Shown in pieces: positions 34,893 to 44,213 of a DNA stretch of 64,000 nt; the stretch's first letter is position 1, and each line of letters starts with the position of its first letter. The notes below the pieces were generated by a model. It did no database searches and was not told the DNA's origin. It was given only the letters and a program-made list of their open reading frames with translations. Source of the stretch: Izemoplasma sp964435595 (GTDB lineage Bacteria > Bacillota_I > Bacilli_A > Izemoplasmatales > Izemoplasmataceae). The position numbers and the translations under genes were made by a program. The stretch lies in NCBI GenBank assembly GCA_964435595.1, contig CAYSZV010000001.1:1-64000 (forward strand), read 5' to 3'.

Positions 34893-36118
34893 TAGTTTTT
34901 TAGTTTGGTGAATGTTTGTGTTCCGTTACTGTATTGTGGTGTGTTAATTCCTTGAATTAATGGTAATGCATATTTCAAGTATTCATCAGTCACACCGTTA
35001 CCTGCTTCATTTATCATTGATGCTGGCATGGTTTTTTCAACATTAGCAATTTCACTCAAAGGATGAGAGCCAAATTTCACTTTGTATTCTTCCCCTTCTG
35101 CACGGCTAATAGTAACCATCAAATCAGATTTACCTGAAACAGCCAATTTCACTGCTTGCCTTCCTACTTCAACTGCTTCTTCAACATCTACTTTTGATTG
35201 AATATGAGCGGCAGCTCTTTGGATTGATCCCAGTTCAATACGACGAGAAGAAATTCTCATTTCATTGTTTACAACATTACTTAGTTTTGAAGCAACCCCA
35301 CCTAATTGTACATGTCCAAATGCATCTTTCAATGCTGAAGCACTACTTACTAATAATCCTTCTTCATTTACGATACCTTCAGATACAGCAATCAAGCATT
35401 GTTGTTTTTCACCATATACTCTTCGTACATCAGATTTGAATTTTTCAATACTAAACGGTACTTCTGGCAAATAAATTAAGTCAGGTCCATACCCTTCGAT
35501 TGAAGCGATATGTGCAGCAGCAGTAAGCCATCCTGCATGACGTCCCATAATCTCTACGATTGTTACTTTTCCTTTTGGATAAGCATACATGTCTGCATTG
35601 ATTTCCATGATTGTATTTGCAATATATTTCGCAGCACTACCATATCCAGGTGTATGATCGATATGTGGTAAATCATTATCAATTGTCTTTGGTACACCAA
35701 TGACATTCACTTCATAGCCTACACGTCTCATGTATTCAGCAATTTTATGAGCCGTGTCCATCGAATCGTTTCCACCATTATAGCAAAAATAACGTATATT
35801 GTATTTTTGAAAAATATACAACAAACGAATATAGTCTGTTTCATCTTCATTTAATTCCGGCATTTTATAACGCACTGTTCCAAACGCACTACCTGGTGTA
35901 TGTTTCAGTAATTCAATTTGCTCTTTGTCTTGTTTTGAAGCGTAATAAAAATCTTCATTCAAGGCCCCTTGAATCCCATGTTTCATCACTAGAACATCAT
36001 CAATTAAATCTGAATGTTTCGCAGCTTCAGTAATGATTCCATATGCACTGGCATTGATTACACTTGTTGGTCCACCTGATTGCCCGTATAACAGGTTTCC
36101 TTTTAGTTGTTGTTTCAT
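34892..36118 (-). CDS. Diphosphate-dependent 6-phosphofructokinase
   Basis: 408 residues. GQSGGPTSVINASAYGI begins the PFK fold. GGNDSMDTAHK (in place of GGDGS) and GVPKTIDNDLPHIDHTPGYG with Lys (in place of PGTIDND) are the marks of PPi-dependent enzymes; MGRHAGWLTAA is the fructose-6-phosphate site. It converts fructose-6-phosphate and PPi to the 1,6-bisphosphate, reversibly, saving ATP in glycolysis. The start at 36118 follows GGGAGATGA. Monocistronic. Confidence 0.93.
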   Translation of the reverse strand: MKQQLKGNLLYGQSGGPTSVINASAYGIITEAAKHSDLIDDVLVMKHGIQGALNEDFYYASKQDKEQIELLKHTPGSAFGTVRYKMPELNEDETDYIRLLYIFQKYNIRYFCYNGGNDSMDTAHKIAEYMRRVGYEVNVIGVPKTIDNDLPHIDHTPGYGSAAKYIANTIMEINADMYAYPKGKVTIVEIMGRHAGWLTAAAHIASIEGYGPDLIYLPEVPFSIEKFKSDVRRVYGEKQQCLIAVSEGIVNEEGLLVSSASALKDAFGHVQLGGVASKLSNVVNNEMRISSRRIELGSIQRAAAHIQSKVDVEEAVEVGRQAVKLAVSGKSDLMVTISRAEGEEYKVKFGSHPLSEIANVEKTMPASMINEAGNGVTDEYLKYALPLIQGINTPQYSNGTQTFTKLKN

Positions 36119-36212
36119 ACTATCATCTCCCATAATAATCTTCTTATTTATCATATCACAGAAAGCAAATATTTATAAATGTATTATTCTTTTTTGGATA
36201 AAATGCACAAAA

Positions 36213-36232
36213 AAAACGACAGAGGTCGTTTT
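36213..36232 (-). terminator. Terminator after xpt
   Basis: AAAACGAC / GTCGTTTT with a 4-base loop, overlapping the stop at 36231. Confidence 0.8.
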
Positions 36233-36797
36233 ATTCGAATACAATATTATTTCCTTTTAATGATACTATATTTGCAAGTGATTCCACTCTTACACCTCTA
36301 GATTCCAATGTTTTCCGACCCTCTAGTGTACCTTTTTCTATCACTGCACCAAATCCAATCACAGCTGCGTTGGCTTGTCTAATAATATCAACAAGACCAT
36401 TCGCGGCACTACCTGTTGCTAAAAAATCATCTATAATCACGACTCTATCCAAGTCAGTTATGTATTTTTTATCAATGATGATTGTATGATATTTTTCTTT
36501 TGTAAAAGAATAGACTTTACTTTTATAGACATCATCGCTTGTAATCAATGATTCCGTTTTACGTGCAAATACAATTGGAATATTGTTCATTGCGTTGGCA
36601 GTTGATAAGGCGAATGCAATTCCACTTGCTTCAATCGTTACTATTTTCGTTACTCCATCAAATCGTTTTGCGAACTCTTGCCCAATTTCAAACACAAGTT
36701 CCGTATCAAGCATATGATTAATAAAATGATCAACTTTTACGATTCTTTCATCAATAACATATGCTTCAAATTTTATCTTTTGCCTTAATTTTTCCAC
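36231..36797 (-). CDS. xpt: Xanthine phosphoribosyltransferase (GTG start)
   Basis: 188 residues. FEAYVIDERIVKVDHFINHM, the base-site TIEASGIAFALSTANAM, ARKTESLITSDDVYKSKVYS, and the PRPP loop VVIIDDFLATGSAANGL all match Xpt. It salvages xanthine to XMP. The start codon is GTG (36795-36797), preceded by AGGGTGAT. It lies 27 bases after the YwaF-like gene, so both share a transcript. No purine riboswitch is visible upstream. Confidence 0.92.
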   Translation of the reverse strand: MEKLRQKIKFEAYVIDERIVKVDHFINHMLDTELVFEIGQEFAKRFDGVTKIVTIEASGIAFALSTANAMNNIPIVFARKTESLITSDDVYKSKVYSFTKEKYHTIIIDKKYITDLDRVVIIDDFLATGSAANGLVDIIRQANAAVIGFGAVIEKGTLEGRKTLESRGVRVESLANIVSLKGNNIVFE

Positions 36798-36824
36798 GAA
36801 ATCACCCTCTTGTCATATTAACGT

Positions 36825-37592
36825 TTATTCTATAATTATATTTTCTTTTTTATTGATGAAAATCCAAGGTAAATAGGCTAAGAAGTATAAAGTCCCAACC
36901 ACTGCTCCCATTATTAATATTCTCAATCCAAGATTAGAAGGTAGAAAATTCAAGACACTATCTCCGGCTTCTGTCGTACTCAAGAATAAGTAGTTTGCAC
37001 CTTCCACATTGATATTTACTACTATTGCTATAATCGTTAATACAATCATAACTCCAAGACTCTTAAATATTGATTTCACATTAACCTTATATCCAAATAC
37101 AAATATCATATAAAATACAGCAATGAAAATTGACGTATGTTCAATCCAAAATTGATAATATCTAAAATGTGTCGGACCATTATCTATAATCACCGCAGGC
37201 GTTATCAATGCATTAATACTTCCAGCCAAAACAAAGAAATATACTACTTCAAATAACCCACGTTTTTTTGTCATTAGCATATATCCACTCATCATCGCTG
37301 CCCAACCACAAACTGTGATTGGTAGATGATTGGCAATATTAGGAGTATTGGCAAACCCAGCAACATCTCCCAAATAAATCTTATGCCAGAAATATACCAT
37401 GTCACTTAATAAGATAATAATTGCAAATGCAATTCTAAAATTTTCCTCATGTTTCCAGTTTTTTAACTTGTCTCCATATTTATAAAGCAAAAAAATACAT
37501 CCCAACATTATAACAATAGGAATAAAATGAGCCAAGCTAAAATATTGAAATTCTCCCTCAACACCATGATCTAAGAAACTACCTATATCCAT
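36825..37592 (-). CDS. YwaF-like (TIGR02206) integral membrane protein, second copy
   Basis: 255 residues, about seven membrane segments. FQYFSLAHFIPIVIMLGC, NHLPITVCGWAAMMSGYML, THFRYYQFWIEHTSIFI and NYLFLSTTEAGDSVLNF parallel the copy at 15699. The start at 37592 follows GGAGGAATTGTTG. Co-transcription with xpt hints at a nucleobase- or nucleotide-related role, which is inference only. Confidence 0.8.
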   Translation of the reverse strand: MDIGSFLDHGVEGEFQYFSLAHFIPIVIMLGCIFLLYKYGDKLKNWKHEENFRIAFAIIILLSDMVYFWHKIYLGDVAGFANTPNIANHLPITVCGWAAMMSGYMLMTKKRGLFEVVYFFVLAGSINALITPAVIIDNGPTHFRYYQFWIEHTSIFIAVFYMIFVFGYKVNVKSIFKSLGVMIVLTIIAIVVNINVEGANYLFLSTTEAGDSVLNFLPSNLGLRILIMGAVVGTLYFLAYLPWIFINKKENIIIE

Positions 37593-37649
37593 CAACAATT
37601 CCTCCTTTTACAATCCTATTTAAAATTATACTATATATGAGAGAAAAAT

Positions 37650-37676
37650 AAAAAAGCTATTTTGAATAGCTTTTTT
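37650..37676 (-). terminator. Terminator after the ABC/two-component operon
   Basis: AAAAAAGCTAT / ATAGCTTTTTT with a 5-base loop. The small ORF 37657-37803 ends within it. Confidence 0.85.
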
Positions 37677-37803
37677 TATATAATACTTTTTGTCTATATT
37701 TCACACTACGTCTTGACTCTGCACTTCCATCTTCAACGCCTGCATCACCTAAAACACACCCTGATTGCTTGGGTTCGGACGAAAGAAAGACCAACATTTG
37801 CAT
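37657..37803 (-). CDS. Possible 48-residue protein after the histidine kinase
   Basis: The stop of the kinase gene (37811) is followed seven bases later by an ATG at 37801-37803 that opens a 48-codon frame: MQMLVFLSSEPKQSGCVLGD, AGVEDGSAESRRSVKYRQKV, LYKKSYSK. It ends inside the operon terminator, as several real genes here do. The site before it (AAAGAAG) is modest. Codon use is unlike the rest of the window (TCG TCC GAA CCC AAG), pointing to a transferred or repeat-derived piece. It may be a remnant rather than a working gene. Confidence 0.35.
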   Translation of the reverse strand: MQMLVFLSSEPKQSGCVLGDAGVEDGSAESRRSVKYRQKVLYKKSYSK

Positions 37804-37810
37804 TACTTCT

Positions 37811-38812
37811 TTATAGTTCAACTGTAAATATTATTGTTTCTTTGTCTGACGTAGCGGAAATAGTTCCATTTAATTTTTCGACTATCTTCTTCGTTAAGGT
37901 TAATCCTATTCCGTTAGATTTTGTTGATCTTGATTTATCTTTAATATAGAATAAATCAAATATTTTCGATAGTTCTTCTTCAGACAATTTACCCTTGTTT
38001 CTTATTGTAAATTTTGTTTTATTTGATTGTTTCATTGACATTTCTATTGTGTCGTTTTGATTTGAAAATTTTATTGCATTACTTAATAAATTTTGAAATA
38101 CTTGATAAATCAATTCCTTGTTTGAAGTGATTGTGATTTCATTAAAATCCAAATCGAACGATAATTCTTTTTGATCCCAATCCAATTGTTGAAGTTGAAT
38201 CACATTTCTTAATAATTCAGTGATATTGAAAGTATCTGAAGTAGGTACGATGACCTGATTATCAATTTGAGATATTAGCAACATATTTTTCGACAAGTTT
38301 GATAATCTAGCAGATTCTTCAATGATAATATTCGTATACTGGATTCGTTCTTCCTCAGTTAAAGCATTGGGATGCAGCAACTCTGCATATCCTTTTATTG
38401 CTGATAATGGAGTCTTCAATTCGTGCGAGAAATTTCTAACAAAATCTTTATTCAAGTATTCATTGTTTTGCAAATCTGAAACCATTAAATTAAAATTATT
38501 TGTTAACTCAGATATTTCATCATGATGATGATCTTCTAACACTGATTCGAAATTTCCTTCTATTATAGATTTTGTTGCTTCGTTCAAACTCTTGACGCGT
38601 TTGATTAATAAACGATCCAATAAGAATGAATAAAACAGCAAGGTAAATGACACCGTGATAATTCCTCCAAACAATATTACAGTTGGATTAACTTCATCCG
38701 GTCTTACACCCTCACCAAACAACCTCCATAATACATTTGGCACAAATGAAGATAAAAACATAACGAGAACACCACTTAAAATTATTTTTACTGTTATACT
38801 TCGTTTTTTCAT
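37811..38812 (-). CDS. Sensor histidine kinase
   Basis: 333 residues. Two membrane segments (about 9-30 and 46-67) leave a very short extracellular loop. HAMP and HisKA follow, with His130 in NFSHELKTPLS. The ATPase domain has N-box QNLLSNAIKFSN and GIGLTLTKKIVEKLNG. It phosphorylates the response regulator encoded immediately upstream (start/stop overlap ATGA). The short loop is typical of kinases that sense through a neighbouring transporter, here the ABC exporter. Confidence 0.92.
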   Translation of the reverse strand: MKKRSITVKIILSGVLVMFLSSFVPNVLWRLFGEGVRPDEVNPTVILFGGIITVSFTLLFYSFLLDRLLIKRVKSLNEATKSIIEGNFESVLEDHHHDEISELTNNFNLMVSDLQNNEYLNKDFVRNFSHELKTPLSAIKGYAELLHPNALTEEERIQYTNIIIEESARLSNLSKNMLLISQIDNQVIVPTSDTFNITELLRNVIQLQQLDWDQKELSFDLDFNEITITSNKELIYQVFQNLLSNAIKFSNQNDTIEMSMKQSNKTKFTIRNKGKLSEEELSKIFDLFYIKDKSRSTKSNGIGLTLTKKIVEKLNGTISATSDKETIIFTVEL

Positions 38813-39479
38813 TTTAATACCGCCCTATATCCAAGTCCTCTCACAGTTACAAGTTCAAAATCTTGAGTATGGACTTTTTCTCTTAGTCGCTTGATGTGAG
38901 TGTCAANNNNNNNNNNTGATATGACTCACTATCATAGCCCCATATTTCATTCATCAACTGATCTCTTGTAAAAATTCTTTCTGATGAAGCCACCAATATA
39001 TATAGCAACTGAAATTCTTTATTCGTTAATTCAATCTTTTTGTTTTCAATTGTACATTCTAAATTATTGTAATCTAAATATACCGATTTGTGTTTAAACA
39101 CATTTTCACTAACAATTTTATATCTTCTCAAGTGTGCTTTCACTCGAAGGATAAGTTCCTTCATATCAACAGGCTTTACAATATAGTCATCTGCACCACT
39201 AGTAAAACCCTTTTCCTTATCGGTGAAAGTATCTAATGCAGTTAACATGATTACAGGAATATCTTTGTTCGTTTCTCTAATTTTTTTTACTAATGTGATT
39301 CCATCCGTATGAGGCATCATGATGTCACTGATGACTAAATCAATATGCTCGTTTAAAAACACATCATAAGCTTCACTTCCATCATTTGCCTCTATGATAT
39401 GATAGCCATTTTTTTCAAGATTTTTGCAAATTAATTTTCGAATATTATACTCATCTTCTACAACTAAAATTTTCAGCAT
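38809..39479 (-). CDS. OmpR-family response regulator, split by an N-gap
   Basis: Receiver domain with phospho-acceptor Asp52 (VISDIMMPHTDG), Thr/Lys switch (IMLTALD, YIVKPVD), and a winged-helix DNA-binding domain. The gap 38907-38916 falls just before the recognition helix. On the far side the frame reads DTHIKRLREKVHTQDFELVT then VRGLGYRAVLK and stops TGA, overlapping the kinase start. By family conservation (RTVDTHIKRLRE) the gap is about 8 bases, not 10. It starts at 39479 after GGAGTGATT, 19 bases behind the ABC gene. Confidence 0.9.
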
Positions 39480-39498
39480 GAAATCACTCCTTTTTCTC

Positions 39499-41808
39499 TT
39501 ATTCTGTACGTAATGCAATCACGGGATCTTTCTTCGCTGCGATACGACTTGGAATTAATCCTGCGACTAATGTTAATATACTGGATAATATAATCAATCC
39601 AATTGCATAATACATTGGCAATCCAGCAAAACTCTCCACACCAATTAAACTATTGATAATGATATTTATTGGTCCTTGCAATAGGAAATAAACACCTATC
39701 CCTAGTATACCACTAGTAAGTCCAATCAATAAAGTCTCAGCATTAAAGATTCTTGATATATCTTTCTTACGTGCTCCCAATGATCTCATTATACCAATTT
39801 CTTTTGTTCTCTCTATTACACTCACATATGTAATAATACCAATCATTATCGATGATACCACTAAACTTATTCCAGCGAATGCAGCTAAGACAATAGTAAT
39901 TGTATCAATCAATGCTGAAATCGTACTTGAAATTAATTCTGCTAAATCAGTATAAATAATTTGGTTATCATCTAATAGTCCAACATTGTAATCATCTAAA
40001 TATGCTTTGATTAGATCTTTTGATTCATAAGTTGTAGGATAAATTTCTATACCTACAGGCATACTATCTCCACCGATTAATTGCATGACTGTTTCATATG
40101 TTAATTGTTCATTAAAGGGTTGACCAGTTAGAATATTTATAGTGTCATCTTCAGCTTGTGCAATAACAATTTCTGATGTCTCAGCATTTTCTAGAATCGT
40201 AGCTGTGAGTTCACTTGTATATGCGATACCCGTGCTTAAAATCTCACTCGTAGCATCCTCATTTACTCTTAATATTCCGGTAATTGTAATTGAGATTGCT
40301 TCTTCATCATTATACATAGATTGATAATCATTACTAGGTAAATATAGTCCCATTATTTCGGTATAAAATACATCGTTTGGTATGACTTTAAATTCTTTAC
40401 CCAAAAAGTCTTCAAATGTATACTCGTCTTCTACATTATAACCCAATGCTTCAATAATTGAGATGTCCAATTCATTTTCGTTACCTACAACCAAAACCAA
40501 CTCGTTAAATGCATCAGGATATGTACCTGCTAAAACGTCATATTGAGTTTCAACGAATTCTTGATTATTCGGCAATTCATTAAATATACTGCTTGTAAAG
40601 AAATCAAATCCAGAACTCTCAAGTGTGGTTAATTGGTAAGTCCCATTTGCATTTTCATTAACCACATTAATTGCTACCGCACTTGTATAGGAAATAGAAC
40701 TATAATATGATGCATCCATATTGTTAAGATAGTCAATATAGTCCTCAGTTATGATATTTTGATGTAATTCTACGTCCTCGGAAGGATCACTCAAGTATAT
40801 CATATTTCCGTCAGGGAAAGAAGGGTCGTCTGACTCCATAAATCCATTTCCTGGGCTATCATTTCTAATTGTTGTTTGTACATATTCGTTTACTGTAATA
40901 GGAAATCCTGCAAGAGTATCTCCTTGCATATCATCAATATATTCTGTCATTCCTGCAGAGATACCAAACACCAATGCTACTCCAATAATCCCAATACTTC
41001 CTGCAATTGCAGTAATCATTGTTCTTCCTTTTTTAGTGAACAAGTTTTTGAAACTTGTTCGAATTGCTTGATAATAACTCATAGAAGTTTTTCTATTTGA
41101 TAAAGTATCTAAGATTTTAGAATCGTAATCCTTCACACCATTCGTGTCATCGATTACCTCACCATCTAACAACCGAATTAAACGGTCACTGTATTGTTCT
41201 GCAATTTTACTGTTGTGGGTAACCATAATTACCAATCGCTCTTTTGATATGTCTTTTATTAATTTCATAATTTGTTTGCTTGTTTTACTATCTAATGCCC
41301 CAGTTGGTTCATCAGCTAATAAGATTTTAGGATTATTCACAAGTGCCCTAGCAATTGCTACTCTCTGCATTTGACCACCAGATAATTGATTTGGCTTTTT
41401 ATACAATTGATCTGCTAACCCTACATCCTCTAATACTTTCGTTGCACGTAATTTTCTTTCAGACTGTTTTACACCGGATAAACTAAGTGCCATCTCCACA
41501 TTATCTAGTACTGTCAAATGTGAGATCAAATTATAATTTTGAAATACAAATCCGATAGTTGAATTACGATATGCATCCCAGTCTTGATCTTTGAAGTTTT
41601 TTGTAGATTTATTATCAATCAGCAAATCTCCACTCGTATATCTATCTAATCCACCAATAATATTCAAAGTTGTGGTTTTCCCACAGCCTGATGGTCCTAA
41701 AATAGATACAAATTCATTTTTTCTAAATTTTAGATTAACTCCTCTTAAAGCCTCTACTGTTTGGTCTCCAACATAGTAGGCCTTCTTGATACTTTTTAAC
41801 TCTAACAT
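39499..41808 (-). CDS. ABC transporter ATPase-permease fusion (MacB-like)
   Basis: 769 residues. An N-terminal ATPase (Walker A GPSGCGKTTTLNI at 38-50, signature LSGGQMQRVAIARAL, Walker B ILLADEPTGALDS) is fused to a permease. The permease has one membrane segment near 270, a large extracellular domain (about 300-620) and three C-terminal segments with an FtsX-type core (SLVVSSIMIGIITYVSVIER, RSLGARKKDI). It is a MacB-like mechanotransducer that likely expels peptides or toxins. It is first gene of an operon with the response regulator and kinase, probably induced by the substrate. Confidence 0.9.
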   Translation of the reverse strand: MLELKSIKKAYYVGDQTVEALRGVNLKFRKNEFVSILGPSGCGKTTTLNIIGGLDRYTSGDLLIDNKSTKNFKDQDWDAYRNSTIGFVFQNYNLISHLTVLDNVEMALSLSGVKQSERKLRATKVLEDVGLADQLYKKPNQLSGGQMQRVAIARALVNNPKILLADEPTGALDSKTSKQIMKLIKDISKERLVIMVTHNSKIAEQYSDRLIRLLDGEVIDDTNGVKDYDSKILDTLSNRKTSMSYYQAIRTSFKNLFTKKGRTMITAIAGSIGIIGVALVFGISAGMTEYIDDMQGDTLAGFPITVNEYVQTTIRNDSPGNGFMESDDPSFPDGNMIYLSDPSEDVELHQNIITEDYIDYLNNMDASYYSSISYTSAVAINVVNENANGTYQLTTLESSGFDFFTSSIFNELPNNQEFVETQYDVLAGTYPDAFNELVLVVGNENELDISIIEALGYNVEDEYTFEDFLGKEFKVIPNDVFYTEIMGLYLPSNDYQSMYNDEEAISITITGILRVNEDATSEILSTGIAYTSELTATILENAETSEIVIAQAEDDTINILTGQPFNEQLTYETVMQLIGGDSMPVGIEIYPTTYESKDLIKAYLDDYNVGLLDDNQIIYTDLAELISSTISALIDTITIVLAAFAGISLVVSSIMIGIITYVSVIERTKEIGIMRSLGARKKDISRIFNAETLLIGLTSGILGIGVYFLLQGPINIIINSLIGVESFAGLPMYYAIGLIILSSILTLVAGLIPSRIAAKKDPVIALRTE

Positions 41809-41832
41809 ATTTTTATTCCTCCGCTCTTTCTG

Positions 41833-41878
41833 AGTTTACTACTGTATTGTATATTGTCAATATGAACTCAGTGTGAAC
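41833..41878 (-). promoter_or_regulatory. Promoter and 11-bp direct-repeat operator of the ABC/two-component operon
   Basis: On the minus strand: GTTCACACTGA then GTTCATATTGA (41857-41878), two 11-base direct repeats in a row. The second overlaps the -35 box TTGACA (41855-41860). The -10 box TAAACT is at 41833-41838 with a 16-bp spacer. Tandem repeats one turn apart at -35 fit an OmpR-type activator, here the operon's own regulator. Confidence 0.7.
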
Positions 41879-41886
41879 AAATAAAA

Positions 41887-41910
41887 AAAGGTAGAACTTT
41901 CTCTACCTTT
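41887..41910 (-). terminator. Terminator after the patatin gene
   Basis: AAAGGTAGA / TCTACCTTT stem with a T-run on the minus strand. Confidence 0.8.
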
Positions 41911-41940
41911 CCATATATATGTGAAATTCTCAATACGATT

Positions 41941-43071
41941 CTATTTTAATGTGCGAATCAAAATATTTGCTGCTTTCATTATTCGATTGCCTTTTTGTTC
42001 ATCTATGTTACGTGCAATTTCTCTAAAATCATATTCTTCCAATTCTTCCATTTTTTCTTTGCTCATCAACTTCTCGAGTGCAAGAATGTACATATCTTGA
42101 TATGATCCATTGGTGTCCATTTCAAAATCTTTCCCTAATTTATATAAAACTTTTTCATAAAACATTTTCTCATTCTTCAGTTCTTTTTTTAGTATAAGAT
42201 TAGATAAATTATTTTTATCTTCTAAATCCATATTATAAAGATTTTGTGATAACTCTAATTCTTTTGGAACATTATTAAAGTAATATTCTTTTCCTTTTAA
42301 CTCACCAAAAACTTTCATTGCATCTAAATAGCCTAATTTCATATTTTCCGCAGCATTATCTTTGTTAAAGTATAGAATATTTCCAAGGCTTTTAGACGGT
42401 CCGATTCCTATGACATCGGCGTCTTTATATTTCGGCTTAATTTTATTAGTAAACAAATTCACACCGATAATCTTTTTATATCCTTTGTCATACGCCATCT
42501 TTAAAGGAAAATTATCATAAAGTCCGCCATCAATAAATTTTTTATCGAATGACTCATCTTGGGTAAACCCCGGTATCATTGCACTTCCTAATAGATAATA
42601 CTTTAATTCCCCTTGATCAATGTCTTCCACATTTAATCGGAGAGCTTTTTTATCATTCACTGAAATGGTTACAAACCCAAAGCCAATATCACTATTTCTG
42701 ACTTCATCTTCATCTAAATATTCTGAAATCATAGAACGCAATGGACTAATATCTAGACCACTATCATCCCAGATTTTTTTTACCGTATGTTTCACAAAAT
42801 GAAAGGTTGTAGCAAAGACACCTTCATTGGCGATTTTATCTATTCCTTCAATTGTTTCTTTATCAGCATTAAACACATGATCCATTCCTAATTCAGACCA
42901 CATTTGATATGCTATATCGTATTTCTTTTGAGCGAAAAACGCACCATTCAAAGCTCCCACACTGGTTCCACAAACATAGCCAATTTCAAGTTCCAATTCG
43001 TTTATGGCTTTCCAAACTCCTATTTGGTATGCCCCTTTGGCTCCTCCGCCCCCTAATACTAGACCATACAT
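41941..43071 (-). CDS. Patatin-like phospholipase
   Basis: 376 residues. The oxyanion loop is VLGGGGAKGAYQIGVW, the nucleophile Ser37 lies in CGTSVGALNG and the catalytic Asp in FIDGGLYDNFP. Patatin enzymes cleave acyl chains from phospholipids at the membrane. The C-terminal 170 residues form a helical extension of unknown role. GGAGTTGATG ribosome site. Monocistronic, ahead of a terminator. Confidence 0.9.
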   Translation of the reverse strand: MYGLVLGGGGAKGAYQIGVWKAINELELEIGYVCGTSVGALNGAFFAQKKYDIAYQMWSELGMDHVFNADKETIEGIDKIANEGVFATTFHFVKHTVKKIWDDSGLDISPLRSMISEYLDEDEVRNSDIGFGFVTISVNDKKALRLNVEDIDQGELKYYLLGSAMIPGFTQDESFDKKFIDGGLYDNFPLKMAYDKGYKKIIGVNLFTNKIKPKYKDADVIGIGPSKSLGNILYFNKDNAAENMKLGYLDAMKVFGELKGKEYYFNNVPKELELSQNLYNMDLEDKNNLSNLILKKELKNEKMFYEKVLYKLGKDFEMDTNGSYQDMYILALEKLMSKEKMEELEEYDFREIARNIDEQKGNRIMKAANILIRTLK

Positions 43072-43147
43072 GTCATCAACTCCTTGTATATATTATAACA
43101 CCAAACATTTATAAACAGGAAGACTTCCTATTTAAAATTCTATCTAT

Positions 43148-43744
43148 TTAGTTCAACGAATCATCTTGCCCTTGCAAAAAGTCAATAATATCTATCAACT
43201 CTCTAATATTGAACAAAGAATCATCTTCAATATAAGTATAAACTGTTGTAAGTCCAATCTTTGTAACCGCATCAAATTCACCTATCAAAGAATCCAAAAG
43301 AATGAAATACGTGTGGATATAGCGATTGTCTTCTTGATCATACCCTTTGATGAAAACATCTAAATTGATATAACTATCATGAACACTATAGGTAAAATAT
43401 ACATCATCATAATCTAATTTGATCCCATCCACATCAATCACTTGGTTCTTCTGATTTAATCTAGGTCTAAACGGAACAATATTCCATCTCTCATAGGAAG
43501 GAGACGTACCACACAATTCTATGACCAATGGAAACAATTCAATATCCCCATCTGCCGAAATTACAAAATCCATTTTGTTGTCTTCTTTTTCAAATGAAAT
43601 TTCAAACACCAAATCAGGATGGACAAGTTTCAGTTGTTCTGCTATTAAAAAAGCAATATCATCTGCATTATTTTCTAATTCTTCAAAAATATATAATTCA
43701 TTCTTTGTAAACCACTTCCAGAAAAACAATAGGTTCTCATTCAT
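43148..43744 (-). CDS. Hypothetical acidic protein
   Basis: 198 residues, soluble, acidic, mixed alpha/beta: NENLLFFWKWFTKNELYIFE, LVFEISFEKEDNKMDFVISA, IELFPLVIELCGTSPSYERW, NIVPFRPRL. The layout resembles small uncharacterised proteins often found as immunity- or housekeeping-type orphans, but I cannot name a family. The start at 43744 follows GAGGTGACG. It is divergent from the ars operon. Confidence 0.7.
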   Translation of the reverse strand: MNENLLFFWKWFTKNELYIFEELENNADDIAFLIAEQLKLVHPDLVFEISFEKEDNKMDFVISADGDIELFPLVIELCGTSPSYERWNIVPFRPRLNQKNQVIDVDGIKLDYDDVYFTYSVHDSYINLDVFIKGYDQEDNRYIHTYFILLDSLIGEFDAVTKIGLTTVYTYIEDDSLFNIRELIDIIDFLQGQDDSLN

Positions 43745-43805
43745 CGACGTCACCTCAATCATATTATACCACAAATAATAAAAATAAATAATATGATAAT
43801 CTTAC

Positions 43806-43834
43806 TTGACTTTCTCTCTTAATAGCGGTAACAT
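43806..43834 (+). promoter_or_regulatory. Promoter of the arsR operon
   Basis: TTGACT (43806-43811), 17-bp spacer, TAACAT (43829-43834). An AT-rich imperfect palindrome (ATATGCGTATAT, about 43840-43851) lies just downstream and could be the ArsR site. Confidence 0.55.
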
Positions 43835-43869
43835 ACCAATATGCGTATATAACCATATGGAGGTGGAAT

Positions 43870-44205
43870 ATGAATCAATTAATTGACTTGTATAAGACAC
43901 TGAGTGATGAAACGAGAATGCGTATCATTAATTTGATATATAGACAAGATTTATGTGTTTGTGAATTGGTTGAAATATTAGAATTATCTCAACCTAAAAT
44001 TTCTAAACATATAGCCAAATTTAGACAAATCGGTCTAGTAGAAACTGAACGTAATGAACAATTTATTTATTACAAATTCAATCACAATAACGTAGCGTAT
44101 GAAAATATCATTAAAAATATGATTGAAGAACTCAGTAAAACAGAGCTATATAAACATGATGTGGAAAGGCTACATGCAATAGAAACCTTTGTATGTAGTA
44201 AGTAG
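43870..44205 (+). CDS. arsR: ArsR-family metalloregulator
   Basis: 111 residues, winged helix: YKTLSDETRMRIINLI, DLCVCELVEILELSQPKISK, HIAKFRQIGLVETERNEQFI. The CVC motif at the start of the DNA-binding helix (DLCVCEL) is the classical arsenite/antimonite site that releases ArsR from DNA. GGAGGTG ribosome site. It is first gene of a three-gene operon with a permease and a thioredoxin-like protein. Confidence 0.92.
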   Translation: MNQLIDLYKTLSDETRMRIINLIYRQDLCVCELVEILELSQPKISKHIAKFRQIGLVETERNEQFIYYKFNHNNVAYENIIKNMIEELSKTELYKHDVERLHAIETFVCSK

Positions 44206-44213
44206 GCAATATA

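Noticed and set aside
37662..37949. Plus-strand 95-codon frame over the kinase end
   Set aside because: It runs through the kinase coding sequence and the terminator, and has no ribosome site.
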